Shown here: one piece after another, positions 13,240-25,325 of the stretch
Layout of the letters: each line of letters opens with the position of its first letter
Numbering within the stretch: position 1 is the first letter of the stretch
Source: Bugula neritina
Taxonomy: Eukaryota > Bryozoa > Gymnolaemata > Cheilostomatida > Bugulidae
NCBI GenBank assembly: GCA_964035545.1
Contig: OZ037766.1
Span: 27,014,673-27,078,672 of the forward strand
Direction: 5' to 3'
Length of the DNA: 64,000 nucleotides
Translations under genes and position numbers: made by a program
The notes under the pieces: generated by a model
What the model was told of the DNA's origin: nothing
The model's input: only the letters and a program-made list of their open reading frames with translations
The model's database searches: none

Positions 13240-16200
13240 ATGGTAAGATCTGTTGCTAGTAGTGTGTTTACTTTTAGCAAACATTTGTTGTGAACAGAAA
13301 AGTTAAGGATAGCAGTCCAGCTTTAATACCTTACTTAGTACTAGTTCTAAAATATACTATGCATTGGTTCAAAGTAGAAATTATTTGAGTTTCATGTATT
13401 CAGAAAAACACTGCAGCATATACTTGATAATTCGATAAAGTGAGCCTAATTATCAATTTTATTCTAACAGTTTAGTGGTACTTTTTATATTTTGAATTAT
13501 GTTAATTTTATTCATCTGTAATGGAAGCAGCATTGAATAGACTAGTATAATTATTGCGAATCATAAACATATATTTCAGATGAAATTTATGCTGCTATTC
13601 AGTCGGCAAGGAAAGCTTCGGTTACAGAAGTGGTATGAGCCGTATCCTGAGAAGCAAAGGCGGAAAATAACCCGAGATCTCATTAACACCGTCCTGGCGA
13701 GGAAGCCTAAGATGTGCAGCTTCTTGGAGTGGAGAGATCATAAAATAGTGTATAAAAGGTCAGCCTGCCCATGGTTCTACTAAGCTAGAGAGTTTGAGTG
13801 GTAGTTGTTCCCCCAATTTACTTTACAATTCTGCTTTGTTGTGCAGCTTATTTGAAATTTGCAGTAAACTATATTTTTTTTGTCGTAAAAATACCCAGTT
13901 TATATGCAGAAAATTTTGTTGGACTATGTTTTCTGATTATTTTTATCATCTTGAAATATGTTTGAATTGGAATCGTTAAAGTTGTTTTATTTCTGGTCTC
14001 ACTTGAAATCAGTAGCGTAGCCTGGGATATTTTATTACAAGTGAGTTAGTCGCACCAATTTGATGCATAAAATGTTTTACAAAAGTTGGTCTGTAACATG
14101 AACAGCTCCGCAAATTAGGATACTTTTTCTTTTTACTAATATATTTTCAACCTCTTACCCCATAATATTTATTGGCGACCGAATTATATCTGCTTAAGCT
14201 TTAGGATGTAAAGCTCTTTAAAACTGTGCTATCGAGAATACTATGGTTAGAACTATCTAATTTCACTAGAGTTTAGTGTAATATTTTGCATCCAGCTGTT
14301 ATGAAACTAGTTGTTGTCTCCACCTAGCTCTTCTGTTACAGATACGCCAGTTTGTACTTCTGTGCTGCCATTGAACCTGATGACAATGAGCTCATTACTT
14401 TGGAAATCATCCACCGCTATGTGGAGCTCCTAGACAAGTACTTCGGTAGTGTAAGTCAGTTTATTTAATGCACTGCATTATTCCTGCCAGTTCTAACCTC
14501 TGCTAAGCTGTGCTGAGCCATACAACTGTTTTACTCGGGCAAACAGTTGTACAAAATTAATTTAAGTCATCTTTTCATTATTTCAGCAAGGTTTGTGCCA
14601 TCAGCCAAACAATAGCAAAGAAGCAATACTGGCACTAAATTAAATTTCAAGAAATGTATCTATTTATACAATTCTGTGCCTTTTAATTAAAGGATATAAT
14701 TTATTTTATAACAATTTTGATACGTAAAATGTTTTTGCTGTAGTGTTGAAAATTGGAATTTTCATATTGTACTTATAATTGATTTGACTGATTTATAACC
14801 TAATTGAATATTTACTTTAATTCACTTTAATGTATTGTATTTCATTATAAAATCTAAACTCTTCACATCTTAAAGCCAATTTTTAGTTATTCTACGATTC
14901 TGTTTTGGCACACTCCTCACCATTGAGTCTTTTGTTCAAAATTATGAAATGTTTAGTGATGTCCAAAGCTTAACTAACAACAAGTTGTTACTGGAAGTAT
15001 ATTTAAGTAATTTTATGAAAAGATTTTTCATGGTCTATGGAGCACATTCACTTCCTGTTTAGTTCAACACGTTCTCTATGCTACATACCTGTTGCAATAC
15101 TCCGTATATTTGACTAGCAGCTGGTACTAGATTTGCTTTGATCCTGCTTAGGTGTGTGAGCTAGACATCATATTCAACTTTGAGAAAGCCTACTACATGC
15201 TAGACGAGCTACTCATAGCTGGAGAGATTCAGGAGACTAGTAAAAAGAATGTACTAAAGGCTATAGCTGCCCAAGATATGCTTCAAGAGGTGGGATAACT
15301 CTAAAGTACCATTACAATAGATAAAATGGAATCTAATGTGTCATAGTACATATATTATCCATGTATCGTTTCTGGGTTATTTTTTTGTAGTCCATGATAT
15401 CAATTATTAAAAATAAACAGGATTTTAATAAATTAGGCGTATCCCTAGCAACCATATCATCAAAGGTAGAGAAACTACAAGTAAATTGTGGTTCTCATCC
15501 AGCTATTATTCAGTTTATAGTTATAGAGATGATACTTTTCCATAATGTAGCTACTTGCAGCTTTCTTTCCTTTTCAAACTCACAGCAGCCCCGTGGAACA
15601 ACCCCTAAGAAATTTATGACAATGACTTGCTAGTACTTGACTTTATTATATAATTACAAGAATTCAGTGTATGCGACTGTGTGCCTGTATTCAGCAGTCT
15701 GCTATAAAATCACCTACTCACCCCCTACTACTCAACTCTCGTAGCAATCGGTCTTCTTACATTTTCACTGTTCTAACAGTTTGTCTTCATATTATTCCCT
15801 TCACTACTATCTTAACAAATGCTAAACTAAAACAATTTGTAAGCTAAACAGTCTCGTGGTTAACAAATACTTAAGGACTCTTTTACCACAGTTGATTTGT
15901 TTACATGGCCAAGTCAACAATGGCTGTTTGCCAAAGCAAGGCAACATCTATTTGTGATAAGAAACTTTTTTTGAACCTTTATAGTGTGTAAATACCTATC
16001 TGAAAAATGCTAGAAATTTTTTTTCATGCAGCCAATGAAGCCTGATTTAAACATTCATAATTATTAAACTGAGCAGGATTTTTAAAATGCTTAGCTTTGT
16101 CAAATAAGTAGTAGCACATGATTCTTTGAAAAAAATATTTAATTTATAATGACTCATTCTAACATGTTGCGTAATATAAAATTCATGCTCCCTATTTTTG

Positions 16201-17101
16201 TGGTTTGTCAAGTTTAATAAATTTGTGATTTGATACGGATATTCTAAAAGATTACTCCCAACAGTTTTCAATAGCCACTTTTAAAGCTCAAATAGTTATT
16301 TTTTAAGATCTCATCTATTTCAACAGACCTCTGTTGGAATTGGTGTAGGTTTTACTTTTTGTAGGTGCTCCGCTTTGTCTTGCTTAAACACCAGTACCCT
16401 AGCTTATAAAGTGAGGGATACTTGGTGAACAATCTTTGTCATTAATGTCTCTGTAATTCTTATGCTAAAATCTTCTTGTTTCTAATATCTACTACATTCA
16501 TTGTGTGTAGAGTGAATTCACGGAGGAGCTGGACCTTTAATGGGTAAAGCTTTATAGCTAAACGTGTTAACAAAACCGTAAAATATAAGTAAATTGAACT
16601 ATGAGTAGGTTTTATTTTGCTGTTGACTGCCTGCTTACTAGTTTACTTACTAAATGCAATAATAAGTGTTTATTCTCCATCTAAACATCTCACTTTTCTG
16701 GCAACACATGCACAAATGAGAAATTATATAATGTGTTTTATTTTTCATAATTTGGTAAAAGTTATCAATCTCAGTTGGTTACCATTTACATTTGCAATAC
16801 TTAATACACGAAATGCCTTGAAGCTCTGTTATTTCTTGTTTTGTCTGCTTCACATGGGCTAACACGTTGGGATGCTTTGTGCAGGCAAGGGTGCCATATT
16901 GTGGTTCTGGATTACCCTGACCAACTTCCTACAGCTTATTTCACCTATCATCCAGTCTTTGCAGCCATCTTTTAGTTAGCATTTTTTCTCTGAGTGATTT
17001 TGCAGTTAGAAGATTTTTTAGACTCTAGAGCACCATGACAGTTTTATTATTAACATAATATTTATAACATGAATTAGAATCTTCTATTACTACTACTACT
17101 G

Positions 17102-17142
<41 letters not shown>

Positions 17143-17280
17143 GGTACTACTGCTTCTGCTACTACTTCTGCTACTACTACTACTACTGTTACTACTACTA
17201 CTACTGCTACTACCACTACTATACTACTACTAATACCACCAATGCTACTACTATTACTGCTACTGCTGCTACTGATACTA

Positions 17281-17328
<48 letters not shown>

Positions 17329-17383
17329 TTACTACTACTGCTACTGCTGCTACTGATACTACTACCACTACTACTACTACTAT

Positions 17384-17415
<32 letters not shown>

Positions 17416-17477
17416 TACTACTACTACCACCGATGCTACTACTACTATTACTACTACTACTACTACTACTACTACTG

Positions 17478-17523
<46 letters not shown>

Positions 17524-20500
17524 CACTACTACCACTACTACTACCCCTGCAGTTACTCCATCAGACTAGCATATTACTGCTGATCAGTATGTAATATATC
17601 TCTGTATAACATTAGGATGAAGACATCTATCTACAACTAGAAGCTCAGGGAATTCTCTAGCTGGTATTACCTTGTCTCAGCTGTGCATGATGCTCAGTTT
17701 TATATTTCATTATCATTTTCAGTAGAATTAAAATCTTTCACTCGTGATGTTTCTACTTGAGATCATATTTAGGTCACAATATTATCAGTTCATTTATTCT
17801 CTTACTCACTATGTCATTTACTTACCATAATTCTGTGCCTTATACTGCAATGTTACCATCAGATAGTGTAGTATTTATTACAGTACCTTACTAATTACTG
17901 TAGTAAAGTAATAGTCACTATAATAGTGTAATGGTTAACACAATAGAGTAATTGTTTAATATATACTTCAGTTGATCTGTAACTAACACCACGTGGTGGC
18001 ATTGACCAAGTCTGTAATTCTGCATAAACTACTCCTTCGGCTATACAACAGATTTAAGTAGGCTCACATTCAATGCTGACTGTTCAGTAGGACAACTCCA
18101 AGTTTGATTCTCCCTCCCTTGGCTAAAGGTGGAATGATCCACCTTTAGCCAAGGCTGGGTGGGCATCTTATTCAGCTGGGAGTAAACTCTTAGTCTCACT
18201 ATTTCCACCCTGAAATTTGTGATAAAACTATGTACAAGGATTCACTCCAGTCTGCTAAGAAATTTGATGCTGCTAAATTACAATACCCATAGTACTACTC
18301 AAATTAGCATGCAGCAAAAATATAGTTTACATACAAGTGTTTTTAGCTCTAATGTACCTTCAATATTGTGTGTATCAGTTGCCATGGAAATATGATTTTC
18401 AAGTTTAAGTTGGGAGTCTTTGATTTTGACTCTAATGTAACCCTGTGTTAAAATAACTCGTATGATTAATATCAGCTGCAGAGTATGTACTTTTCTGGTG
18501 TCTCATGTGGTACAGACATCTAGTTAGTACTGCTTTAGATGGTGGTGTATTACCCAAATAATTTGTGTAGGATGATTAGGTTTAATAAGCAACATCCGAT
18601 AGGGTGGTTGTAGATTTAACTTCAAGTAGATAATTTTATTCATATTGCATTTGCAGTTTTACTTGAAAATTACTTTTGAAACATTACTACTGAAAGAAAA
18701 TCCTCGTTTTTACAACTAATACATTTATTTTTTTTATTTTACTTTTGTCTTTTCTACTTGTAGTTGTTCTAAAATAAATATTGTAGTTTTCCACGACTTT
18801 TGAGGAGTAAATTTCAGCACATTCTTATAACTAAAATCACTTTGAATTTAAAATGATTCCATCAAACAAATTCAGTCCTTGTGTGTTTCCTTGGAAAGTC
18901 TCAGCATACAGATTAGTAAGAGCACGTTACTGTATTATAGACTGTAGATGCAGACCCAGCTAACTCAATATAGACCTCAAACATTTTCTCCTGCATGGTG
19001 TTTCAGCTACATAAATCTTCACTTGTCCTGTTTATCTAATCATTTATAGAGCTTACTGAGACTGCTAACTGTTTTGTTTCCTGTTTGCCAAAGATGCTTC
19101 TTATAACTTTATTTACATGTTAGATAGTTACACTCTCATAAAAGTATGACAGTTCATAAAATGCATGCATGTTTACACTGACCAATGCTGTGTGCCTACT
19201 TTAAATCCTCTTTCCTTCATTATCACAGGACGAGACTCCGCAAGGATTTTTTGAAGACTCAGGCCTTGGCTAAGTTAGTAGACGTAATTGTGTGCTTCAA
19301 CTATAACTCACTGTGTGTGTATTTGTGTGAACAAATTAACTCTGTCTTGAGTCCCCATGGAAAGGAATTTTTTGCTGTCCACATTGTATCTTATGTTTTA
19401 TACTAAAAGTAGTTTGGAATATTATATTATTACAAGACAGCAGCCCTGGGGACTCAAAATGCTAATAACAGAGCAACATTAATCAACAATCACATTTCAA
19501 CGAGTGTTTACTATGCTTTACCCATATATTTTATTCTCTTTCTTTCCAGTACTATGTTTAATAAGTTGTTGTCTCTCTTTCTATCTATAAGTCATTTCCC
19601 GACAGGTTAGCAGTGAAATGTTTTTAGATTTACTGTAGCTGTCATGTTCTAACAGGTGTTTTAAATATCTAAACAACTGAATTATAGAAGCTGCCAAGTT
19701 ATTTTAGCAAAACTCTGTCTAAGTCTTGGATATTTTTACTAATGATACTGGCATTGCTACTCTTGATTTGCTCTGGAAACTGTATACTCTATTGATATGC
19801 TATTACTCTTTAGTTATCATCTCTGCTTTTTAATTGCTTTTTTATAAGTTGAAAATTGTGTGTCTCTTCCATTGCACAATCAATTGTTTCAGGCTACTTG
19901 CAAAAGAATAGCTTTTTTGAGTCCTGCCCTAATAATTAATTTCGCCATTCAATTAAAGTTTATAATCTGTTGAACAAGTTTCACCAAAACCTTTTTGGTA
20001 TTTTGGGGTGAAATAGTTTATCAAGTATAGGTTTTTAGTTCACAAACCTCACTTAGCAAAGGCACATTCTGCACTCTTCAGATACTTGGCTATAAATTAT
20101 AAATCTAGACACAGGTTCATGTTAAACCTTCTCAAAATAGGGTTATTTGAAAAGTGTACAATTCTCCATCAACTCCAGAATCTAACCAGTCCATCATATT
20201 CCAACCAGTTATTGTTTGGGCAGCTAGAGTTGCGCTCTCTCTGTAAGCAGCTGGTCTTATGGGTGTGGTCAGTAGTAGTAATCACTTTGATTCAGGAAAC
20301 ATTGTTGTGGGAGCTAACATCGCTTGCTTATATAACGTAATATCCTTATAATATGTCAGCTTACATGGTAACGCTTTTCTCTGTAACTCACTATTTTTCC
20401 AATTAAAGACTGGATTACTTTATAGTTTATAGTTTGTAGGCTGTGTTAATTAGTAACCTTCTCTATACTCATTGTGAAATAAATGTTGTGTAGATATGTA

Positions 20501-20959
20501 TCCTTATGTTTTGTCTTGCAAAAAGTGAAATAATACTGATGTAGTAAATGTTTTGTTTAAGTTGGTAGACAATTTATTTATTTGCTCAACTGTAATATTT
20601 TTTGTAAACTGATGTTACAATTTTTTTTGCCAAACTAGAGTTGTACTAAAATGTAGTTTAGTTTTTCCCACTAAGTTTTTTCCTCATGTTATACAGCAAA
20701 ATTGGAGAATTTAAACTCATTTTTTAGCATTGAAATAGAATAAATTTAATTTATCATTTCAACTTGCTGCCACATAACTTGAAATATTGATTGTTGCTGG
20801 AATAAAAAGAAAATAAATATTAATCAAAGCTTTATATCTTTATGAAATAGTTTGAATTGATCAAGTTTTTGCTGCTACCAGTTATTATTTCTTATTTATT
20901 TACAGGAAACAGACACAGAACCAAAAAGCATTCTAGAGGAACTTGGTATCACAGGCTAA
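13240..20959 (+). CDS. AP1S: AP-1 clathrin adaptor complex sigma subunit, with alternative last exons
   Basis: Small sigma chain of the heterotetrameric AP-1 adaptor, which sorts clathrin cargo between the trans-Golgi and endosomes and helps bind acidic dileucine signals. Coding exons: 13240-13242 (ATG only, then gtaaga), 13580-13758, 14342-14450, 15152-15289, and a last exon, here 20906-20959. The product is 160 residues and starts [20 protein letters not shown]. It contains [60 protein letters not shown] and a tail ending ILEELGITG. Length and sequence match animal AP1S1-3 (158 residues in human AP1S1). The odd first exon carrying only the initiator Met, giving MM at the start, is as I remember vertebrate AP1S1. 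A 5'UTR splice acceptor at 13156-13157 implies an upstream non-coding exon. Introns 2-4 are ordinary. The 5.6-kb gap before 20906 holds four other candidate terminal exons and a large trinucleotide repeat. Confidence 0.96.
15586..15633 (+). CDS. AP1S candidate alternative last exon a
   Basis: A strong acceptor (ctttctttccttttc...cacag) is followed by 15 codons in the correct phase 0 and a [18 protein letters not shown]. The peptide does not resemble AP-1 sigma tails I know, so the splice signal is better than the protein evidence. It could be a cryptic site. Confidence 0.35.
   Translation, partial: QPRGTTPKKFMTMTC
16511..16540 (+). CDS. AP1S candidate alternative last exon b
   Basis: After a 'tgtgtgtag' acceptor, phase-0 reading gives SEFTEELDL and a TAA. 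Joined to ...AAQDMLQE it would make a short acidic tail ending in leucine, similar in character to the standard tail but shorter. Confidence 0.4.
   Translation, partial: SEFTEELDL
17086..17544. repeat. Large imperfect (ACT)n trinucleotide repeat
   Basis: About 460 bp of ACT/ACC/ATT/GCT-type triplets, interrupted by copies of 'actgctactgctgctactgatact' and 'atactactacta'. Apparent reading frames across it (poly-Leu, poly-Tyr, poly-Val) are artefacts of the repeat. It lies in the AP1S intron, just upstream of candidate last exon c. Confidence 0.97.
17616..17660 (+). CDS. AP1S candidate alternative last exon c
   Basis: An acceptor ending 'acattag' precedes phase-0 codons [14 protein letters not shown] and a TAG. 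The acidic start following LQE is like AP-1 sigma C-termini (EED/EEA). The exon lies 71 bp downstream of the large ACT repeat. Confidence 0.55.
   Translation, partial: DEDIYLQLEAQGIL
18117..18154. repeat. Perfect 17-bp hairpin
   Basis: ccttggctaaaggtgga, a 4-nt loop (atga), then its exact reverse complement. It is GC-richer than its surroundings. It lies in the AP1S alternative-exon interval, between candidate exons c and d. Confidence 0.9.
19229..19273 (+). CDS. AP1S candidate alternative last exon d
   Basis: An acceptor 'ttccttcattatcacag' precedes phase-0 [14 protein letters not shown] and a TAA. Its plan (acidic start, T-P, then acidic-hydrophobic G-L end) parallels the standard tail [18 protein letters not shown] believe GFFED-type tails occur as AP-1 sigma isoforms in other invertebrates, but that is from memory. 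This is the best supported alternative. Confidence 0.7.
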   Translation, partial: DETPQGFFEDSGLG

Positions 20960-22761
20960 CAGTCTATTCACACACTTATGTATAGTATAGCCTTAGGCAC
21001 TATGTTTACTAGTAGGCTCTGTCAAAACCTGAATAACTTCTTTTTGTATAATGTTAGCAATATATGATTTTAATACTTTTAGACACATATATAGTTATAT
21101 TGATTCCACTACAAATTCATGTTATGTTTGCATAAAATATATTAAATAGAAACAACTTTGAACTATGTATTGGCTGCTGTAAACATTTTATGCTAGGATA
21201 TAATTCCATTACACAACTCTAATTCTTGTCAAACTGCATCTATCATCTATTGAGTGCATGTGTACGTTTTAGTTTTCTCTTTGATCTACTTTCCATAAAT
21301 ATTTTATAATATATATTTATTTTGCCACTTGTAACTGTTGGTATTAGAATTGTCATAATCTGTTGTTTGTTAAATTGATAAATATATTACTTTAAAAAAA
21401 AAGTTCTTAATAATCGCTACTATTAAACTTTTTGTCCTTGATTCTAGGAGTTAACTCCTCTTGGAGGGTGAGGCGTAGTATATTAGGCTCTGTAGTGATG
21501 CTTATCTACATATTTATGAAGTTGTGATCTCTCTGAGCTTCCATTGAGTATTTGTCTTACTTTCGGAATTGTATTGTCAGTGCTCAAAATAATTCCCAAC
21601 AGTCTTCAAAATACTAGTCCAACTATACATAATATGTATATAAAATACTAGTCCAGCTATACTTAATATGTATATAAAATACTAGTCCAACTATACTTGA
21701 TATGTATATAAAATCAACATCCATTTTCATCTTGCATAATTCTTTGTATCTTAGTAACATAACGATAATATGCAGGTAGTACAAATTTAATAGTGCTTTG
21801 CAACCATAATTCCATTTTGCTACTGATGTGTTTAGCAACTATAGAAGATATTGCTACAAATGTAAACAATATGCATTGGTAAGGTGAGTTATTGCAGTAA
21901 CCTATCTTTGAGGGAATAACTCCTATAACTACCATTTGTTGACACAACTTCAACCATTCTACAAAATGCACAACAATATTTTATGAATATTAGCAACTAG
22001 ATGTGATCATAAACAGAATGATGCAACAACTTTAAAATTGTGCAAATATAATACTATACAATACATATTTGTATATATAATATATTCTTTGTATTTATAT
22101 TTTTATATCTATGCATTATATTATTATTTAAAAGCTAGCACATGTACCTTAAAGAAAGATCAGAATCAAAATCTACAAATAAGCACAGCTCAAAGTATTA
22201 ATGCTACCTAAAGGGCTTTTTTCATCACATCATAATGTTAGTTGTGCTGTGGTAAGCTATTTTCCACTCGTGCATTTTTCCTTTCATATATTAAGCTGCA
22301 TACCAGTCAACCTACTGTACGTGGCCCTGCAGGAGAAGTGAATATGGTATGCATGTTTGAAACATTTACGTAGTATCACATTGTATTTAATAGCTATGCG
22401 TTACTGCAATCCTATTTTTATTTTTTTAATCAAAATTATACATTACATAGATATATAATTGCATTAAGTGTGTACCATATGCAACTTTATCATAATTTTG
22501 CATTTCAATTGCTATATGTCAATTAATTATTAAAATATTCAGCTAAGTTCAGCAATTAAAGGAGAAGTACACTCTTGCAGAAATCTATAGGCACTCTGTA
22601 TTCAGTTCATTTTGCTTATGTAGCACCGTCATATCCCATGATCATTTCATCATTCTGTATCAGGAGTTATTTTCTTTTGCATACATGTAGTGTATGTAAG
22701 ATATTTTTCTTTATTAATGCCTTACATTCTTGAAATGTTTTCAACATTTTTCTGTTTGTAG
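20960..22761. other. AP1S 3' region and spacer
   Basis: AT-rich 3'UTR and spacer. No canonical AATAAA is obvious within 400 bp of the AP1S stop, so the cleavage site is unclear. The stretch contains the 34-bp tandem repeat at 21613-21714. A short patch around 22327-22347, followed by a gt, could be the non-coding first exon of the next gene, but this is unproven. Confidence 0.5.
21613..21714. repeat. Three tandem 34-bp units
   Basis: Three near-identical copies of a unit beginning actagtccaactatac and ending tatataaaat, with one or two changes per copy. Confidence 0.95.
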
Positions 22762-22797
22762 AATTGTGTTGCTACAAAAGGGGATAACTTTCTCAAA

Positions 22798-24567
22798 ATG
22801 GTGGCTGAAGACAAGGAGTCTTTCCTTGAGCCAAATCCTCTAGATGCATTTTCAGAGGCCGAGATAAAACAATTAGCTGATATTGGTGATAAGAAAAGGT
22901 ACATGATAAAAGAGGTGGACACAGATGAAATTCTTATACTGGAAATTGTGAAATCTAGGGGCATAACCTTTGGTAAGAATGTATTTGGCGATGTAGTATT
23001 CAGGTGTAAAGGTAACATCACTGCTGCGGATGGGAAGCTTACCTTGCAGACACAAAACTCAAAACTTGTGGGTAGAGTTGAAAATCAACGACTTATGCGT
23101 GATGTAAAGACAGATGATCTGTATGCAGTATCCTTGAACAAATTCAGATCAAAAGAGACTCATTATTATGATGTCAGCGGACCGATGAGCTTTGATGAGT
23201 ACTACAACGATGAGCTGGACGACCATGAGAAAGTTGGGTTTATTAGCATTGCCAAGGATCAGGTAGCTTTAGGAGTAAATGACTTGAAGGAAAGTCCTGC
23301 AGTTAAAGCTTTGGTGATTGTTCGAGCCATACAACTGTTGATTTCTGAGTTTAAAGATCATGTTACAAACACAGCTATTTTTCCTGAATACATCAACCCG
23401 ATTCTACCCTTTCAAAGACTAGGTTGTTTGGAGAACGTAGATAGTATGGTGCTAGAAAACCTTGGTTTAGATAGCAGCTGTGCAACTAATCATTATTCTG
23501 TAAAAGGTGATGATAAAGTCAACCTTACTTTTGACTATTTTCTGAGAGACAACTTTGTAGCGCTGGTAAACGAAAGTGGCCTTGAGCAATGTAGAGCTTT
23601 GAACTTTGGAAAGAGCTGTGAGACAGAAATCAAGTTGCATGGTAAAAGAACTTTGGGTTTTATTAGGCAAGAGAGATGTTACATGAACAACAGCATGCTA
23701 GAGATAAGACAGAACCGGGAATATTGCAATAACGCAATTAAAGTGTACACCGAGAGTGGCCATTGCATTGCCCAAATCTCTAAGGAAGTTAAACTGGAAA
23801 ATCATGTTGTAGACGTGAAATTGGAAAAAATGTTGAATTCATGTGAGAAAGGGGTGATGCTTTTTGTTGCTTTAGATTTTGCAATAAAAAACAATCTTTC
23901 TACTAACAGAACATGTAAGTCAGTGCCAAGACCTCTAAAACAAAATATGCTAACCAAAAAGACTTCTACACTTACGAACTCGAGTTTGGCTACCCTTTCA
24001 GTAGCTACAATTACTAAGGTGGGCCAGAAACCTGAGACAGGCATACACTTTTATGAAGTCCAAGATGCAGAGAAGTTAGACAGAGTTTGTCTGGTGCTTG
24101 AAGTTAAACAGCGGCCAGGTCAAATGGACGGGGAATTTAAGGACAGCTCTGGTAAGCTCTTGTCAGTGGCGTGTGGACTTTGGGGGGAAGCAGATAAAGA
24201 TCTGTGCATATATTCAGATACAGGAGCGCTCTTAGGGGTTGTTGTCAATGATATGTTCTATGAAGGTGCAACTGAAGTGATGAGAGTGGAGAGATTTCCA
24301 GATCCTGAGCAGACTCAGGATTTTTACAGTCAAGAGATGGAACATCCAATGGTGTTCCAAGTAGGAAGCTCTTTCAACAACCAAGTTCTTGCTCAGGTAC
24401 GAGGGTGCGGCAGTGAAGTTCAAGTTCTCTTTTCTCCTGACGAAAAAGATCATGATGCTAAGCGAAAGGCACTCATTTTATGTTATGCCTTCAAACTAGC
24501 ATTCAATGAGTTCCATATTTATGAAGAGCAAATGCCTAGTCTTGAGTATGAATATGATGTAAAGTAG
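22798..24567 (+). CDS. Protein with three tandem scramblase/LOR-like (tubby-C fold) units
   Basis: A 589-residue protein coded in one exon. The start MVAEDKE has a good context (caaaATGg). An acceptor at 22760-22761 shows that the 5'UTR is spliced. I see no signal peptide. Three units each end in a hydrophobic helix of the kind that closes phospholipid scramblase and LURP-one-related domains: SPAVKALVIVRAIQLLISEF (about 165-184), NSCEKGVMLFVALDFAIKNN (about 348-367) and DHDAKRKALILCYAFKLAFN (about 550-569). Before each helix are strand-turn patterns such as GKLTLQTQNSKLVGRV, IKVYTESGHCIAQI and LCIYSDTGALLGVVV, like the 'DxxGxxVGxI' repeats of that fold. A Ser/Thr/Lys-rich linker lies at about 370-405. 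The family call is by eye and the function is unknown: scramblase activity, membrane tethering or a scaffold are all possible. A poly(A) signal AATAAA lies at 24702-24707. Confidence 0.75.
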   Translation: MVAEDKESFLEPNPLDAFSEAEIKQLADIGDKKRYMIKEVDTDEILILEIVKSRGITFGKNVFGDVVFRCKGNITAADGKLTLQTQNSKLVGRVENQRLMRDVKTDDLYAVSLNKFRSKETHYYDVSGPMSFDEYYNDELDDHEKVGFISIAKDQVALGVNDLKESPAVKALVIVRAIQLLISEFKDHVTNTAIFPEYINPILPFQRLGCLENVDSMVLENLGLDSSCATNHYSVKGDDKVNLTFDYFLRDNFVALVNESGLEQCRALNFGKSCETEIKLHGKRTLGFIRQERCYMNNSMLEIRQNREYCNNAIKVYTESGHCIAQISKEVKLENHVVDVKLEKMLNSCEKGVMLFVALDFAIKNNLSTNRTCKSVPRPLKQNMLTKKTSTLTNSSLATLSVATITKVGQKPETGIHFYEVQDAEKLDRVCLVLEVKQRPGQMDGEFKDSSGKLLSVACGLWGEADKDLCIYSDTGALLGVVVNDMFYEGATEVMRVERFPDPEQTQDFYSQEMEHPMVFQVGSSFNNQVLAQVRGCGSEVQVLFSPDEKDHDAKRKALILCYAFKLAFNEFHIYEEQMPSLEYEYDVK

Positions 24568-25159
24568 TATTTTAATACAACATTAATATACCCAGTGTAT
24601 CGCTGTAATCTTATATGTTGTGGGAAATTTTGAAACATGAACATTTTAATAACCCAACTGCTACCATATTCTTTATATTACACATTAAACTATTATAATG
24701 AAATAAATTTCTATATAGCAAAAGAGCATAAAACAAAGTTTTTTGAGGCAAACACACATATATAATAAAATTCTATACATTCTGTGGATTATCTAACCTA
24801 AGCAGCATTTGTTATATTGGAGAACCTGTAACAAACACAATACTGAATGTTTATTAATTGACAAACAAATATTGCTCATCTTTCTTCTATTTTAACATTC
24901 AATAGTGGTTAAACTATTTGCAATATATGCAAGGACTTAATAAGTGAGCAGCAGTCATTGTAGTTTAAATAATAATACAAGCAATACCATGAATCAATCA
25001 GCAGTTTATTCACAATTGCATACTTTTATTTTAAAAAAATTTCCATACCACTAAGGGCAGACATTTATATAAACTTGGCTAACAATTACTTTCAGAGATG
25101 AACCCATACATCATTTTTATGCATCACAATGCAAAGTAAAGTCACTTTGCCGATGATGT

Positions 25160-25325
25160 AATTTTAAAAACAAACGTCTGTAGGCGAGCAGCAAAGTTTA
25201 ACGCTAACATTATTGGCTAATAAATTTTTACAATCGCAACACACGTACTGTGTGTGGCAGGTCACTAGCGTGTATTTTCGCACGAACGTGTAAAAACGCG
25301 TTGTGCGGCCCTACACTAAAACATC
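25160..25325. repeat. Degenerate interspersed repeat, copy 2
   Basis: Shares ordered blocks with 9253-9400 (aggcgagcag; attattggcta; gcggccctacac). It is unusually rich in CpG and ACGT for this spacer. Ends and class are unknown. Confidence 0.35.

Noticed and set aside
17025-17583. Long frames of poly-Val, poly-Leu and poly-Tyr.
   Set aside because: Products of the ACT-type repeat read in different frames; no splice or composition support.
22722-24453. Several minus-strand frames opposite the 589-residue gene.
   Set aside because: Shadows of the real coding strand.
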